From the NCBI GenBank assembly GCA_963813555.1, contig CAWEZX010000016.1, positions 211,997 to 275,996 on the forward strand: a DNA stretch of 64,000 nt, given 5' to 3'. The translations under genes were made by a program, and so were the position numbers. Source of the stretch: Roseiarcus sp963813555 (GTDB lineage Bacteria > Pseudomonadota > Alphaproteobacteria > Rhizobiales > Beijerinckiaceae). The notes beneath the pieces are model-generated. The model had not been told where the DNA came from and searched no databases. It saw nothing but the letters and a program-made list of their open reading frames with translations. Positions 1-9,182 of this stretch are shown here, piece after piece (the stretch's first letter is position 1; each line of letters begins with the position of its first letter).

Positions 1-3
1 CGA

Positions 4-765
<762 letters not shown>

Positions 766-768
766 CGG

Positions 769-1863
769 TCAGGTCTCCGCATGATGTCGGCGCTCGAGCC
801 AGGAGTGCAGCGCCATCATGCCAAGAATGATGGCGCCGATGAAGATGTTGTAGGCGAGACCCGGCACGCCGATGAGCACGATGCCATTGCGCATGACGCG
901 CAGGATGAGGATGCCAAGGACGGTGCCGATGATGGTGCCCCGGCCGCCGGTCAGCGCCGTGCCCCCAATGACAACCATCGCAATCACTTCGAGCTCATAG
1001 CCTGTCCCGCTGTTCGGATTGGCGGCGGAGGTGCGGATCGAACTGATGATTCCGGCGAAGGCCGACATGACGGCGGACAGGATGAATAGCGCGACCTTCA
1101 CTCCGGACACGTCGACGCCGCGCGCGCGCGCCGCGCTGGCGTTGCCGCCAGTGGCCTGGATCCAGTTTCCGAATTTGGTCTCGGTCAAGAGATAGCCGAG
1201 GATCACCGCGGCGGCGACGAACCAGAACAACGAGGCGTAGACCCGGAAGGGGCCGATGTAGAAGTCGCCGACGAGAAGCGTGGCCAGCCATTGTCCCCCG
1301 GCGCTCCAGGTGCGCTGCGGGAATCCGTTGGTGACAAACAGCGCCGTGCCGCGCACCACCAGCAGCATGCCGAGCGTGACCAGGAACGAGGGGATCTTGA
1401 GGCGCGTGACGAACAGCCCATTGAACAGCCCGATCAGCGCTGCGATGAGAAGCGCGACAACGAAGCCGACGAACAGCGAGGTCAGGCCGGCATTGAACAG
1501 CGTCCACATCACGACGGGCGCAAATCCAAACAGCGACCCGACGGAAAGGTCGAACTCGCCCGCGGTCATGAGTAACGTCATCGCCAGCGCGATGAGGCCG
1601 AGCTCAACGGTAAAAGTGAGCGTATTGCTGATGTTCAGGACCGACAGGAAGTCGGGATTGATCGCGGTGAAAACCGCGATCTCGAGCACCAGCAGCACGA
1701 GCGGGCCAAACTCTGGGGCCGACACAAAGCGGCGAAGGGTCGAGCTTGTCTGCACGTGCGACACCGATGGAGGAATTGGGCGTGACGCCTGATTGCGCTC
1801 GGCGGTCGGGTTGGCGCGCGCCCCCTCCGCGCCGCCCAATCCAGCGAAAAAGTGCGGGGCCAA
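769..1863 (-). CDS. sugar ABC transporter permease (RbsC/FrcC family)
   Basis: Polytopic inner-membrane permease of the BPD_transp_2 family (ribose/xylose/fructose group). It has about ten hydrophobic segments and the family-typical AMTLLMTAGEFDLSVGS loop followed by VIGGTALTGGRGTIIGTVLG. The longest open frame begins with TTG at 1863 and gives 364 aa. The first 40 residues are polar and lack a conserved ATG, so GTG at 1767 is an alternative start. It lies between the binding-protein gene (57 bp upstream) and the ATPase gene (3 bp downstream), consistent with one transcript. Function as the membrane channel of this importer is secure; the sugar is not. Confidence 0.9.
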   Translation of the reverse strand: MAPHFFAGLGGAEGARANPTAERNQASRPIPPSVSHVQTSSTLRRFVSAPEFGPLVLLVLEIAVFTAINPDFLSVLNISNTLTFTVELGLIALAMTLLMTAGEFDLSVGSLFGFAPVVMWTLFNAGLTSLFVGFVVALLIAALIGLFNGLFVTRLKIPSFLVTLGMLLVVRGTALFVTNGFPQRTWSAGGQWLATLLVGDFYIGPFRVYASLFWFVAAAVILGYLLTETKFGNWIQATGGNASAARARGVDVSGVKVALFILSAVMSAFAGIISSIRTSAANPNSGTGYELEVIAMVVIGGTALTGGRGTIIGTVLGILILRVMRNGIVLIGVPGLAYNIFIGAIILGMMALHSWLERRHHAET

Positions 1864-1920
1864 GAGGCGCCGAGCGCCGCCTCCTGGCGAAGAAAGCCGC
1901 GGCGATAAGATCGCTCTCGC

Positions 1921-2853
1921 TTACTTGGCCGACATGATCTTGTCGTACAAGGCGGCGTTGGTCTTGTCGTAGAGCGTGCCGACGGTGATATTGAATCCGG
2001 GCGGAATGCCGGACGTCGCCATATTGGCGACCGACAAGGCCATATAGCTCGTCGCCTGCGGATCCTGCCACTCGGCGGCGTTGACGTAGCCCGCCATCAC
2101 CTCGCCCGTCGTATCGCGGGAGTTGCCCCAGCCGACCACCGGAATCTCACCCGGCTTCACGCCGACCTGATCGAACACGCGCTTGATCGAGCCGGTGACG
2201 AGATCGCCGAGTCCGATGATCGCCTTGATCTTCTTGCGATTGGCGGTGAGGTAGTCGCTCATGCGGGAAATGACGTTCGCCTGATCGAGCGTATTGTCGG
2301 TCACTTCCCAGGTGATGTTGAGCGGCTTGAAGACGGTGGCGATCGCCTTTTCCTCTTCCACCCCATAGCTCGCGCCAGGAACCTCGACCGGCAGCCAGAC
2401 GAAATCGCCAGACTTCACGAGCTTGTGATCGACGAGATATTGCGCCCAGCCTTTTCCAACGACCGCGAGATCGCCGCCGACGTAAGCATTGAAGTTCACC
2501 TTGGCGTCAGGGGTGTTGAAATTGATGACCGGTATGCCGGCCGCGCGCGCTTCCTTGACGACATCGACGAGGCTGCCGGGATCGGGGCTGGTCGTGACGA
2601 TGCCGTCGGCCTTGGCGGCGATTGCGGTGCGGATCGCTTCCTGCTGCGAGGGAACGTCGCCGTTGTAGAAGGAGGTCTTGACCGTTTGGCCGGTGTCCTT
2701 GGCCCACAACTCCGCTCCGGCGAGGAAATACGTCCAGACCGGATCGGCTGGCGATCCATGCGAGATCCAGTAAAATGTCTTGGCTTGAACCGCTAACGGC
2801 AGCGACAGCGCAAACAAAGCGACGGCGATCAGCCTCGCGACCATTCTGACCAT
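1921..2853 (-). CDS. sugar ABC transporter substrate-binding protein
   Basis: Periplasmic binding protein of 310 aa, Peripla_BP_4 type. Residues 1-24 form a classic Sec signal ending LPLAVQA before KTFYWISHG. The fold is recognisable from AIAAKADGIVTTSPDP, AAGIPVINFNTP and the C-terminal half IKAIIGLGDLVTGS and IPVVGWGNS. A purine-rich GGGGAGA lies just upstream of the ATG. It is the first gene of the importer cassette, followed by permease and ATPase. The 115-bp gap to the preceding gene probably holds the promoter. By cassette order and ATPase type it resembles FrcB, but the ligand cannot be read from the sequence. Confidence 0.93.
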   Translation of the reverse strand: MVRMVARLIAVALFALSLPLAVQAKTFYWISHGSPADPVWTYFLAGAELWAKDTGQTVKTSFYNGDVPSQQEAIRTAIAAKADGIVTTSPDPGSLVDVVKEARAAGIPVINFNTPDAKVNFNAYVGGDLAVVGKGWAQYLVDHKLVKSGDFVWLPVEVPGASYGVEEEKAIATVFKPLNITWEVTDNTLDQANVISRMSDYLTANRKKIKAIIGLGDLVTGSIKRVFDQVGVKPGEIPVVGWGNSRDTTGEVMAGYVNAAEWQDPQATSYMALSVANMATSGIPPGFNITVGTLYDKTNAALYDKIMSAK

Positions 2854-2968
2854 GAGCGTCTCCCCTTAAGCGAATTGGCGCCGAATTCTCTTCGGTCTTC
2901 TCGGCGGATCGAACCTCGCATGGCCGCGCCATCGAAACAAGCCGCTCTTTCGCCAGCGTGGGTCGGCG

Positions 2969-5900
2969 TCAGGCCCCGCTGTCGTGCAGCGTTTTGGCCA
3001 GCGCCACATAGTTGGTCTTGCCGGAGCCGAGCAGTGGGATCGCGTCGAGGACCACGACCAAGGAAGGGTGCATGATTTCGGATGCGCCCTTCGTCTTCAT
3101 CCAGGCCTGCGCCTCGGCCCGCGTCGCGCCGGGCTTGTTCGTCGCCAGGACCACGCGTTCGCCACGCTTGGGATCGGGAGCGGCGATCGCGGCGGCGATA
3201 TGGTCGGGCCAAAGGCCCGCGATCATGTCCTCGACCGAAGCGAGCGACACGGTCTCGCCGGCAATCTTGGCGAAGCGCTTGGCGCGCCCCTTGACCGCGA
3301 CGAAGCCCGCCTTGTCGATCGCGACGATGTCGCCGGTGTCGTGCAAGCCGCCCGGGGTCGGCTCGATCCCGCCCGCATTTTCGGCCCGATAATAGCCGAG
3401 CATGATGTTCGGGCCGCGCACGATGAGCCGCGCGCCGTCCTCGATGCCGGGCGTTGGCTCGAGGCGCGGCTCGACGAACGGCAGGAGCCTGCCAACGGTT
3501 CCAACTCTGTTGAATGCGGGCGCGTTGACGGCGATCACCGGCGAAGCCTCGGTGACGCCATAGCCCTCGAGAATGTCGAGACCGAATTTCTGCATGAAGA
3601 GGCGCCGGGTCTCCGCCTTCACCGGCTCCGCGCCGGCGATGATATAGCGTAGCGAGCGTAAATCCGACTCGCCCGCGTTGCGCGCGTAATGGGCGAGGAA
3701 CGTGTCCGCGCCTAACAGAAACGTTGCCTCGACCTTGTCGATGGTCCTCGGGATCTCGCGATAGTGCAGGGGGGTCGGATAGAGGTAGACCTTCATCGAG
3801 CTGATAAGGCCAAGCAGCAGCCCGCCGGTCAGGCCGAAGGCGTGGAACATCGGCAGCGGATTGAAGCAAATGTCGGTGAGCCTCAGATCGAAGCGCGTTC
3901 CGATCTGAGCGATGTTGGCGAGAAGATTGGCGTGCGACAGCGCCACGCCCTTGGGCGCGCCTTCCGAGCCGGAGGTGAACAGCACGACCGCCGGATCGTC
4001 AGGCTCCCGTCTTGCGAGGGACGAACCGGGCTTAAGCGCGGCGCGCAGCTTGTCGATCGTCGTGGCGCTGGCGCGCGTCTCCTCGAGCCAGACGATGCGC
4101 GCATGCGCTTGAATTGCGTCGGTCTCGGGTTGCAGTTTGGCCTTGTCGACGAAGGCGCGGGAGGTCAGCACCAGACGGATGCGCGCCTCTTCGCAAGCCG
4201 CGACCAGATTGTGCGCGCCGGAGGTGAAGTTGAGCATCGCCGGCACGCGGCCCGAGGCCTGCAGCGCCATGAACGTGACCGCCGCGCCGTTGGCGTTCGG
4301 CAGCATCACGCCGATGATCTCGCCGGGCTCGGACAGCGCCGCGCTCTTGCGCGCCAGCACGGCCACGCCAATGCGGAACATGCGCAAGCTCATGGCGCCG
4401 CTCAGCGGATCTTCGACCGCTGCGCGCGAGAGGCCGCGCGCCTTCGCCGATTCCTCGAACGCCGCGTGCAGCGTGCGTCGAATGTCGGCGGTTGCGAGGA
4501 GGAGTTCGGCCATCCGGTCGTAAAGCGCGAAACCGCGCGCTCGCCGCCTTGTCTGGCCACGCAGGTCGGATGGCGTCGTGAGCCGTCGCGGCGGCAGGAT
4601 GGTCAGTGTGATCTTAGGGAACAGGCGCCGGCCGACGTAAGAGGCGGCGATACGCGAAAGAAAAGTGCGCTCCGCCCCGGCAAGACGAACCGGGGTGATA
4701 AGCGCATCGCATGTCTCCGCAATCAGGGCCGCGGCGTCAAAGGACGTCATCGACGGACCGGCGACCGCGGCTCGGGTGTCAAGGAACAGAACCAGCGAGC
4801 GCCCGCCCCTTGCTTCGCGGATAAGCGCGCGTAAGTTCAGCGGGCACGCCGGATCGAGGACGCGCGCATCGGCGAAGTGAAAAAAGAGCCGCGCCGGCCA
4901 GCTTTTGACGGCAGCTGGCTCAATTGCGAACGTCGCCGGCTTCTCCATGAGCGAGAACAGGATCGGCGCGTCGAGCCAGGAGACGTGATTGACGGCAACG
5001 ATACTCGTCTCACCCGCGGACAACAGGTTTTCCCGTCCCACGACCTCGAGCCGGAACAGAAGCCGCCATAGCGCGCGCAGGGAGAAGGCGAGGATGTTCG
5101 CCGGCAGATGGCGGAAAAAATAGATCGCCGCCGCGATATTGGCGACGCCGAGGGCGATCAGCGCCATGGACTCGCTCAAGCGGAAGACCTGAAGCAGGAT
5201 CACTATCGCCAGCGATCCGCCGACGATCCCGATGTAGCTCAGCACGTTGACCGCGGCGATGATTCGCGCGCGCCGATTTTCCCGCGCCCAGGCCTGAACC
5301 GCGGCGAAGATCGGGACGACGAACAGACCGGCGGCGGCCGAGGTGAGGAGAATCTCGATGGCGATCCGCAGGCCTGTGGCGCTCAGGAAAAACTCGCGTA
5401 ACGGAACTTCGCGGCTCGCGACCGGCATCATCTGGGTCGAAAACCCGATGTGAATCGCCAGCGCCGCGATCGCCAGCAGGAGGAACGGGGCCGGCGCAAG
5501 TTCGATGCGGCCACGCGAGAGCGCAGCCGCGGCAAGCGAGCCGGCGGCGACGCCGACCGCGAAGAAAAGATTGATGGCGATCTCGACGTCGATGTCGCCG
5601 CCGATCCGCGACTTGATGATGACCGGCACGAGCGACAGCGTCACCGCGCCGACCGTCCAGAACCAGCTCACGCCGAGCGCGCCGACCCACTGCCGGTCGT
5701 CGGCGCGGAGCTCGCGGATCACGGTCAAGGTCGAGGCGAAGACGTTCTTGTGGATCTTGAGTCCCGGCGCGCCGACAGGGGTCGGCGGGATCAAGCGCGC
5801 CGCGGCGTAGCAGGCGAGCGCAACGAGCATGAGCTGAGCGACCACGCTCGCCGCCGAGCGGCCTTGGGCCGCGGCGAGACCGCCGAAGACGAGGCCGCAG

Positions 5901-6358
5901 ATGATCGCCGCGAAGGTCGCGCCCTCGACCAGCGCATTGGCGGAGACGAGCTCCTCGCGCTTGAGATGATCGGGCAGAATGCCGTATTTGATCGGGCCGA
6001 ACAGCGCCGCGATCAGGCCTAGTCCGAACAGCGCTGCATAGAGCAGCGTCGGCGAAGCGAAAACGAAGCCTGCCGCGGCGACCATCTGAACAAAGATTTC
6101 CGCGAATTTGAGCCGCCGCGCGATGAGCGCCTTGTCATGCGAATCGGCGATCTCGCCCCCGAGCGCGGAAAGGGGGATCGCGGGGAGAATGAAGACGATG
6201 GTCGCGAGCAGGATCTTGAGGCTCGCGTTCTCACCCCCGAGGCGGAAGAGAATGAGCATCGCCAGCATGTTGCGGACGAAATTGTCGTTGAATGCGGAGA
6301 AGAACTGGCACCAGAACAGCGGCGCGAAACGCCGCGAGGTCATCAGGGCTCGGAACAT
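2969..6358 (-). CDS. aas: LplT-Aas fusion: lysophospholipid flippase / acyltransferase / acyl-ACP synthetase
   Basis: Large fused protein of 1129 aa. Residues 1 to about 400 form an MFS transporter resembling LplT (start MFRALMTSRRFAPLFW, then FSAFNDNFVRNML). A PlsC-type acyltransferase follows with motif NHVSWLD near residue 457. The C-terminal half is an AMP-forming acyl-ACP synthetase with FTSGSEGAPKG near residue 792 and a later GYGVTEASP. In E. coli LplT (397 aa) and Aas (719 aa) are adjacent genes; here the summed length matches a fusion. The expected role is to flip 2-acyl-lysophosphatidylethanolamine inward and re-acylate it. The frame stays open upstream to 6514, but that would overlap the next gene and is lysine/arginine-rich junk; ATG at 6358 aligns with LplT. 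Confidence 0.92.
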   Translation of the reverse strand: MFRALMTSRRFAPLFWCQFFSAFNDNFVRNMLAMLILFRLGGENASLKILLATIVFILPAIPLSALGGEIADSHDKALIARRLKFAEIFVQMVAAAGFVFASPTLLYAALFGLGLIAALFGPIKYGILPDHLKREELVSANALVEGATFAAIICGLVFGGLAAAQGRSAASVVAQLMLVALACYAAARLIPPTPVGAPGLKIHKNVFASTLTVIRELRADDRQWVGALGVSWFWTVGAVTLSLVPVIIKSRIGGDIDVEIAINLFFAVGVAAGSLAAAALSRGRIELAPAPFLLLAIAALAIHIGFSTQMMPVASREVPLREFFLSATGLRIAIEILLTSAAAGLFVVPIFAAVQAWARENRRARIIAAVNVLSYIGIVGGSLAIVILLQVFRLSESMALIALGVANIAAAIYFFRHLPANILAFSLRALWRLLFRLEVVGRENLLSAGETSIVAVNHVSWLDAPILFSLMEKPATFAIEPAAVKSWPARLFFHFADARVLDPACPLNLRALIREARGGRSLVLFLDTRAAVAGPSMTSFDAAALIAETCDALITPVRLAGAERTFLSRIAASYVGRRLFPKITLTILPPRRLTTPSDLRGQTRRRARGFALYDRMAELLLATADIRRTLHAAFEESAKARGLSRAAVEDPLSGAMSLRMFRIGVAVLARKSAALSEPGEIIGVMLPNANGAAVTFMALQASGRVPAMLNFTSGAHNLVAACEEARIRLVLTSRAFVDKAKLQPETDAIQAHARIVWLEETRASATTIDKLRAALKPGSSLARREPDDPAVVLFTSGSEGAPKGVALSHANLLANIAQIGTRFDLRLTDICFNPLPMFHAFGLTGGLLLGLISSMKVYLYPTPLHYREIPRTIDKVEATFLLGADTFLAHYARNAGESDLRSLRYIIAGAEPVKAETRRLFMQKFGLDILEGYGVTEASPVIAVNAPAFNRVGTVGRLLPFVEPRLEPTPGIEDGARLIVRGPNIMLGYYRAENAGGIEPTPGGLHDTGDIVAIDKAGFVAVKGRAKRFAKIAGETVSLASVEDMIAGLWPDHIAAAIAAPDPKRGERVVLATNKPGATRAEAQAWMKTKGASEIMHPSLVVVLDAIPLLGSGKTNYVALAKTLHDSGA

Positions 6359-6467
6359 GATGGCGGGCGCCCCTCCGGACGGGATCGGATGGGACGCCGG
6401 AATCTTGGGGCGCGTCAAGCGGGAGGCGGCGGCGCGCTTTGGGCGACGCAGCGATCCAGTCGCGCAC

Positions 6468-7418
6468 TTACTGCAGATAGTAGCGAATGCCGACGAGAAA
6501 TTGCTGCGACGCATTGTTTTGGTGGATGGTCAGGCCCGTCTGCGGATTGATCAGCGTATTGACTGTGCCGGTGTTGAGGTAGCGATAGCCGAGGTCGAGC
6601 GTTGCGCTGGGATTTAGCTTGAAGCCGATCCCGGCCGCCAGGGCCCAGGCCATCGTGTAGGTGGTCGAGTGGATCGACCGGTTCCAGAATTGCGGCGCGA
6701 AGGCGATGTTGGGTTGCGGAGTGAGCGGCTGCCCCTGGGAATTGACCCATACCTGCGGAGCGGCGCCGGTGAGGTCAGCGGCATAGGTCTGGCCGTTGGC
6801 GGTCTCGTTGAAATTGACGCTCCCCGACATGACGTTCATGTTAAGCCCGAGGCCGCCGCCGACATAAGGGGTGAACCCGTAATAGGTTCCAAGATCGGCA
6901 TAGGCGTTGGCGAGGAAAGCGTTGTCGTACTGATGCACGCTCGCCGAGGCGTCGCAGGTGTTGGTGGTATTGTAGAGATAGCCAAGCGGGACGCCGCTCG
7001 GGCCGCTGACTCCCGTAAGGCCATACGGGCAGACCACCGCCGCCTGGCGTGTTCCTCCGGGACCGGTGCGGTAGTCCCAGGTCGCGTCGAAGCGCAAGTA
7101 GTCGTTCCATCGATAGCCGAATCCGGCACCGCCGGTGAAGTTGGTGGTCGACCAGCCCGTTCCGGCGCCGGTGGTGAACGGCGCGCCGACGACGCCGAGG
7201 GCGGGGAGCGCAATATTCGAGAACGATACGCTCGGCGCGCGGTCGAAGCTGATTCCGAGGTCGCCGCGCACATACCAGTTCGAGCCGACCTCGAACGCGG
7301 TCGGGGCTTGGCTCGCCGGCATGGTCAGCGGCGGAGACGTCCCCAACAGATCGGCGGCTGAGGCCGGCAATGCCGCCGCCGCGAGACCGGCGCAAGCGAG
7401 AGACAACAGAACCTTCAT
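6468..7418 (-). CDS. outer-membrane beta-barrel protein (Omp25/31-like)
   Basis: Predicted outer-membrane protein of 316 aa with a Sec signal peptide (MKVLLSLACAGLAAAALPASA). The remainder alternates aromatic and small residues in strands typical of an eight-stranded barrel (GGAGFGYRWNDYLRFDATWDYR, FTPYVGGGLGLNMNV) and ends LVGIRYYLQ, with a beta-signal-like aromatic terminus. This architecture matches Omp25/Omp31 and heme-binding-related porins of Hyphomicrobiales. It stands alone: 109 bp separate its stop from the downstream lplT-aas start. The upstream 230 bp are AT-rich around 7480-7560 and contain an imperfect inverted repeat, TAACTGTAACAAACTGTTA, a reasonable place for the promoter. Exact function unknown. 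Confidence 0.87.
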   Translation of the reverse strand: MKVLLSLACAGLAAAALPASAADLLGTSPPLTMPASQAPTAFEVGSNWYVRGDLGISFDRAPSVSFSNIALPALGVVGAPFTTGAGTGWSTTNFTGGAGFGYRWNDYLRFDATWDYRTGPGGTRQAAVVCPYGLTGVSGPSGVPLGYLYNTTNTCDASASVHQYDNAFLANAYADLGTYYGFTPYVGGGLGLNMNVMSGSVNFNETANGQTYAADLTGAAPQVWVNSQGQPLTPQPNIAFAPQFWNRSIHSTTYTMAWALAAGIGFKLNPSATLDLGYRYLNTGTVNTLINPQTGLTIHQNNASQQFLVGIRYYLQ

Positions 7419-7653
7419 TGGCCACCCCAGAATTGGCGCGTCGACGCGAGATACGGCAACGCTTCAGGACATTCTGGCGGTCAAGACTTAATTCTTATTT
7501 AACTGTAACAAACTGTTACCCATGATATACCTAAGTATGTAACGAACGTAAAGTAAAGTGTGCCACGCGCTGAGCAAAGGCTGAATCCTGGCGAAGTCTA
7601 GCGGCAAGCGCTTGCGCGGGGCTGGAGCCCCGGATCTGGCGGGTCGCGCATGG

Positions 7654-8118
7654 TCAGGTGCGGGCGAGGACGAGGCCGAGAGCGGCCACCAACACGCCGA
7701 CAAGCTGTCGAGCCCGCAACGGCTGCGCCTCGGTTCCCAGAAGACCGAAACTGTCGATGAGCGTCGACGTCGCCGCGACAACGAAAAAGTAGACGAGAAA
7801 TGTTTGCGTCGGACCAAGCCTGGGCGCGACGAAGGCGAGGCCCACAACGATGAACGCCCCGAACATGCCGCCAAAAGCGACTTTCATCGCCTGAGCCGTG
7901 ACAAGGCCATGATCCGGAAACGGAAGGCGGTAGATCACCGCGGCCATCATGAGCAAAATCAGCGTGGAGACGGCGGCTGACATCGCGCCGACCCAGATCG
8001 CCTCGATTCCCGAGCGCATCGCTGAGCCGTTGGACATGGCCTGCAAGACCTGGAAGCACCCGCACGCCATCGCAACAAACCAAAAGTTCGCCTTCAAGAA
8101 TTCCTCTCCCAGATTCAA
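7654..8118 (-). CDS. YdcZ-family (DMT superfamily) membrane protein
   Basis: Small polytopic protein of 154 aa with five predicted membrane helices. The sequence (FGGMFGAFIVVGLAFVAPRLGPTQTFLV and the terminal RARQLVGVLVAALGLVL) fits the DMT_YdcZ/DUF606 family, half-size relatives of EamA drug/metabolite transporters that probably dimerise. No substrate is known for the family. Its ATG overlaps the stop of the upstream glycosyltransferase gene by 4 bp, so the two are probably translationally coupled. This coupling hints at a role in envelope precursor export, but that is inference. Confidence 0.82.
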   Translation of the reverse strand: MNLGEEFLKANFWFVAMACGCFQVLQAMSNGSAMRSGIEAIWVGAMSAAVSTLILLMMAAVIYRLPFPDHGLVTAQAMKVAFGGMFGAFIVVGLAFVAPRLGPTQTFLVYFFVVAATSTLIDSFGLLGTEAQPLRARQLVGVLVAALGLVLART

Positions 8119-9083
8119 AGCTCAGCCCCGAAGGGGCATGTCCCGTCGATAAAGCTTGTCTTAGCGAGGAACGCCGACAGGCTCTTGGCGAAATCCCGTC
8201 TCAGAGGCGTGAGCGGCGGCCGGGTCCGCCGCCATGGCGGCTTGGCTGGCACCTGCGCCAGGTCCGGCCACGGAGACGCTGCGAACCAGTCGCGGTAGGT
8301 CTCGGCGAACCGCGCCTCGCCACGCCACAATGCGAGCTCCCATGGCTTCGGCGCGTTGACGAAATGCAGCACGATCGGCTCGAGCCGGCGTTCGAGATCG
8401 AGCAGGAAGAAGTCGCCCATGAAATTGAAGCGCGGCGACAGCGGCGCGAAATTGCCTTTGAGGGTGGCGTTGAGCGCGTCCTGCTCCATGAACGGATAGC
8501 GGTTCGGGTTATCGCGAAGCGCCTTGGCCACGCGCTCCGTCAGCTTCTCGGCGCGCCACGCGGCGCGGTCGATCGCCATGAGCCCGGCGTTGAGATACGG
8601 CGTATCGAGCGAAAGCCCGAGCGAGCGGCGCGAGCGCTGGAACTTGCGCGCCAGCGCGTCGCCTTTGAAATCCATGAGAAAGATCATGTCATAAGCCGCG
8701 GCGAGCGGCTTGTCCCCAAGGTCGAAGCTTTCGAGGCGCTCGAGGCCGGGACGGACGACCAGCATGTCGGAATCGACCGTGACGATCCGCTCGACCTCAG
8801 GCGGCAGGATGTCGTCGAGAAACAGGCGGCGGAACACCGCGCGCGAGAAGCGGCCTCTTCCCGCGAGGTCGGCGTCAAAGCGCGAGAAGTCGAGGGTGAG
8901 CAGTTTGATGCGCTCGCGCAAGGGCGCTGGCAACTGGTCGAAGCCCGGCGCCACGTCGTCCGGCTCGCAAATCAAGAAAATCTCGCGCTTGACGTCGGGT
9001 TTAACCTCGATGAGGGACGCAATCGCGCGCAAAGCCGGCGCAAAGAATGCACGGTCCGGCGTGAAGCAATAGGCGGTTCGCAT
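8115..9083 (-). CDS. glycosyltransferase family 8 protein
   Basis: Putative cytoplasmic glycosyltransferase of 322 aa. It starts MRTAYCFTPDRAFFAPAL, has the metal-binding DxD in IVTVDSDMLVV near residue 100, and the GT8 hallmark TPYLNAGLMAID further on. A late conserved block, LEPIVLHFVNAPKPWE, corresponds to the HxxGxxKPW region of GT8 galactosyl/glucosyltransferases of lipopolysaccharide core. The frame could begin 12 codons earlier (9119), but the ATG at 9083 starts exactly at the conserved N-terminal strand. It is the first gene of a two-gene operon with the YdcZ-like gene. Donor and acceptor sugars are unknown. Confidence 0.85.
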   Translation of the reverse strand: MRTAYCFTPDRAFFAPALRAIASLIEVKPDVKREIFLICEPDDVAPGFDQLPAPLRERIKLLTLDFSRFDADLAGRGRFSRAVFRRLFLDDILPPEVERIVTVDSDMLVVRPGLERLESFDLGDKPLAAAYDMIFLMDFKGDALARKFQRSRRSLGLSLDTPYLNAGLMAIDRAAWRAEKLTERVAKALRDNPNRYPFMEQDALNATLKGNFAPLSPRFNFMGDFFLLDLERRLEPIVLHFVNAPKPWELALWRGEARFAETYRDWFAASPWPDLAQVPAKPPWRRTRPPLTPLRRDFAKSLSAFLAKTSFIDGTCPFGAEL

Positions 9084-9182
9084 GGCCCCCCGTTTCGAAT
9101 CGACGCCTGAGCCTGTCACAATTATGGGCGCCGGCGAGGCGTTCGGATTTAGTGGATCGTCAGCCGAACCGCCCGCTTTTTC

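Noticed and set aside
3764..4834. 356-aa plus-strand open frame
   Set aside because: Antisense to the lplT-aas fusion; arginine-rich and without domain features, a high-GC shadow.
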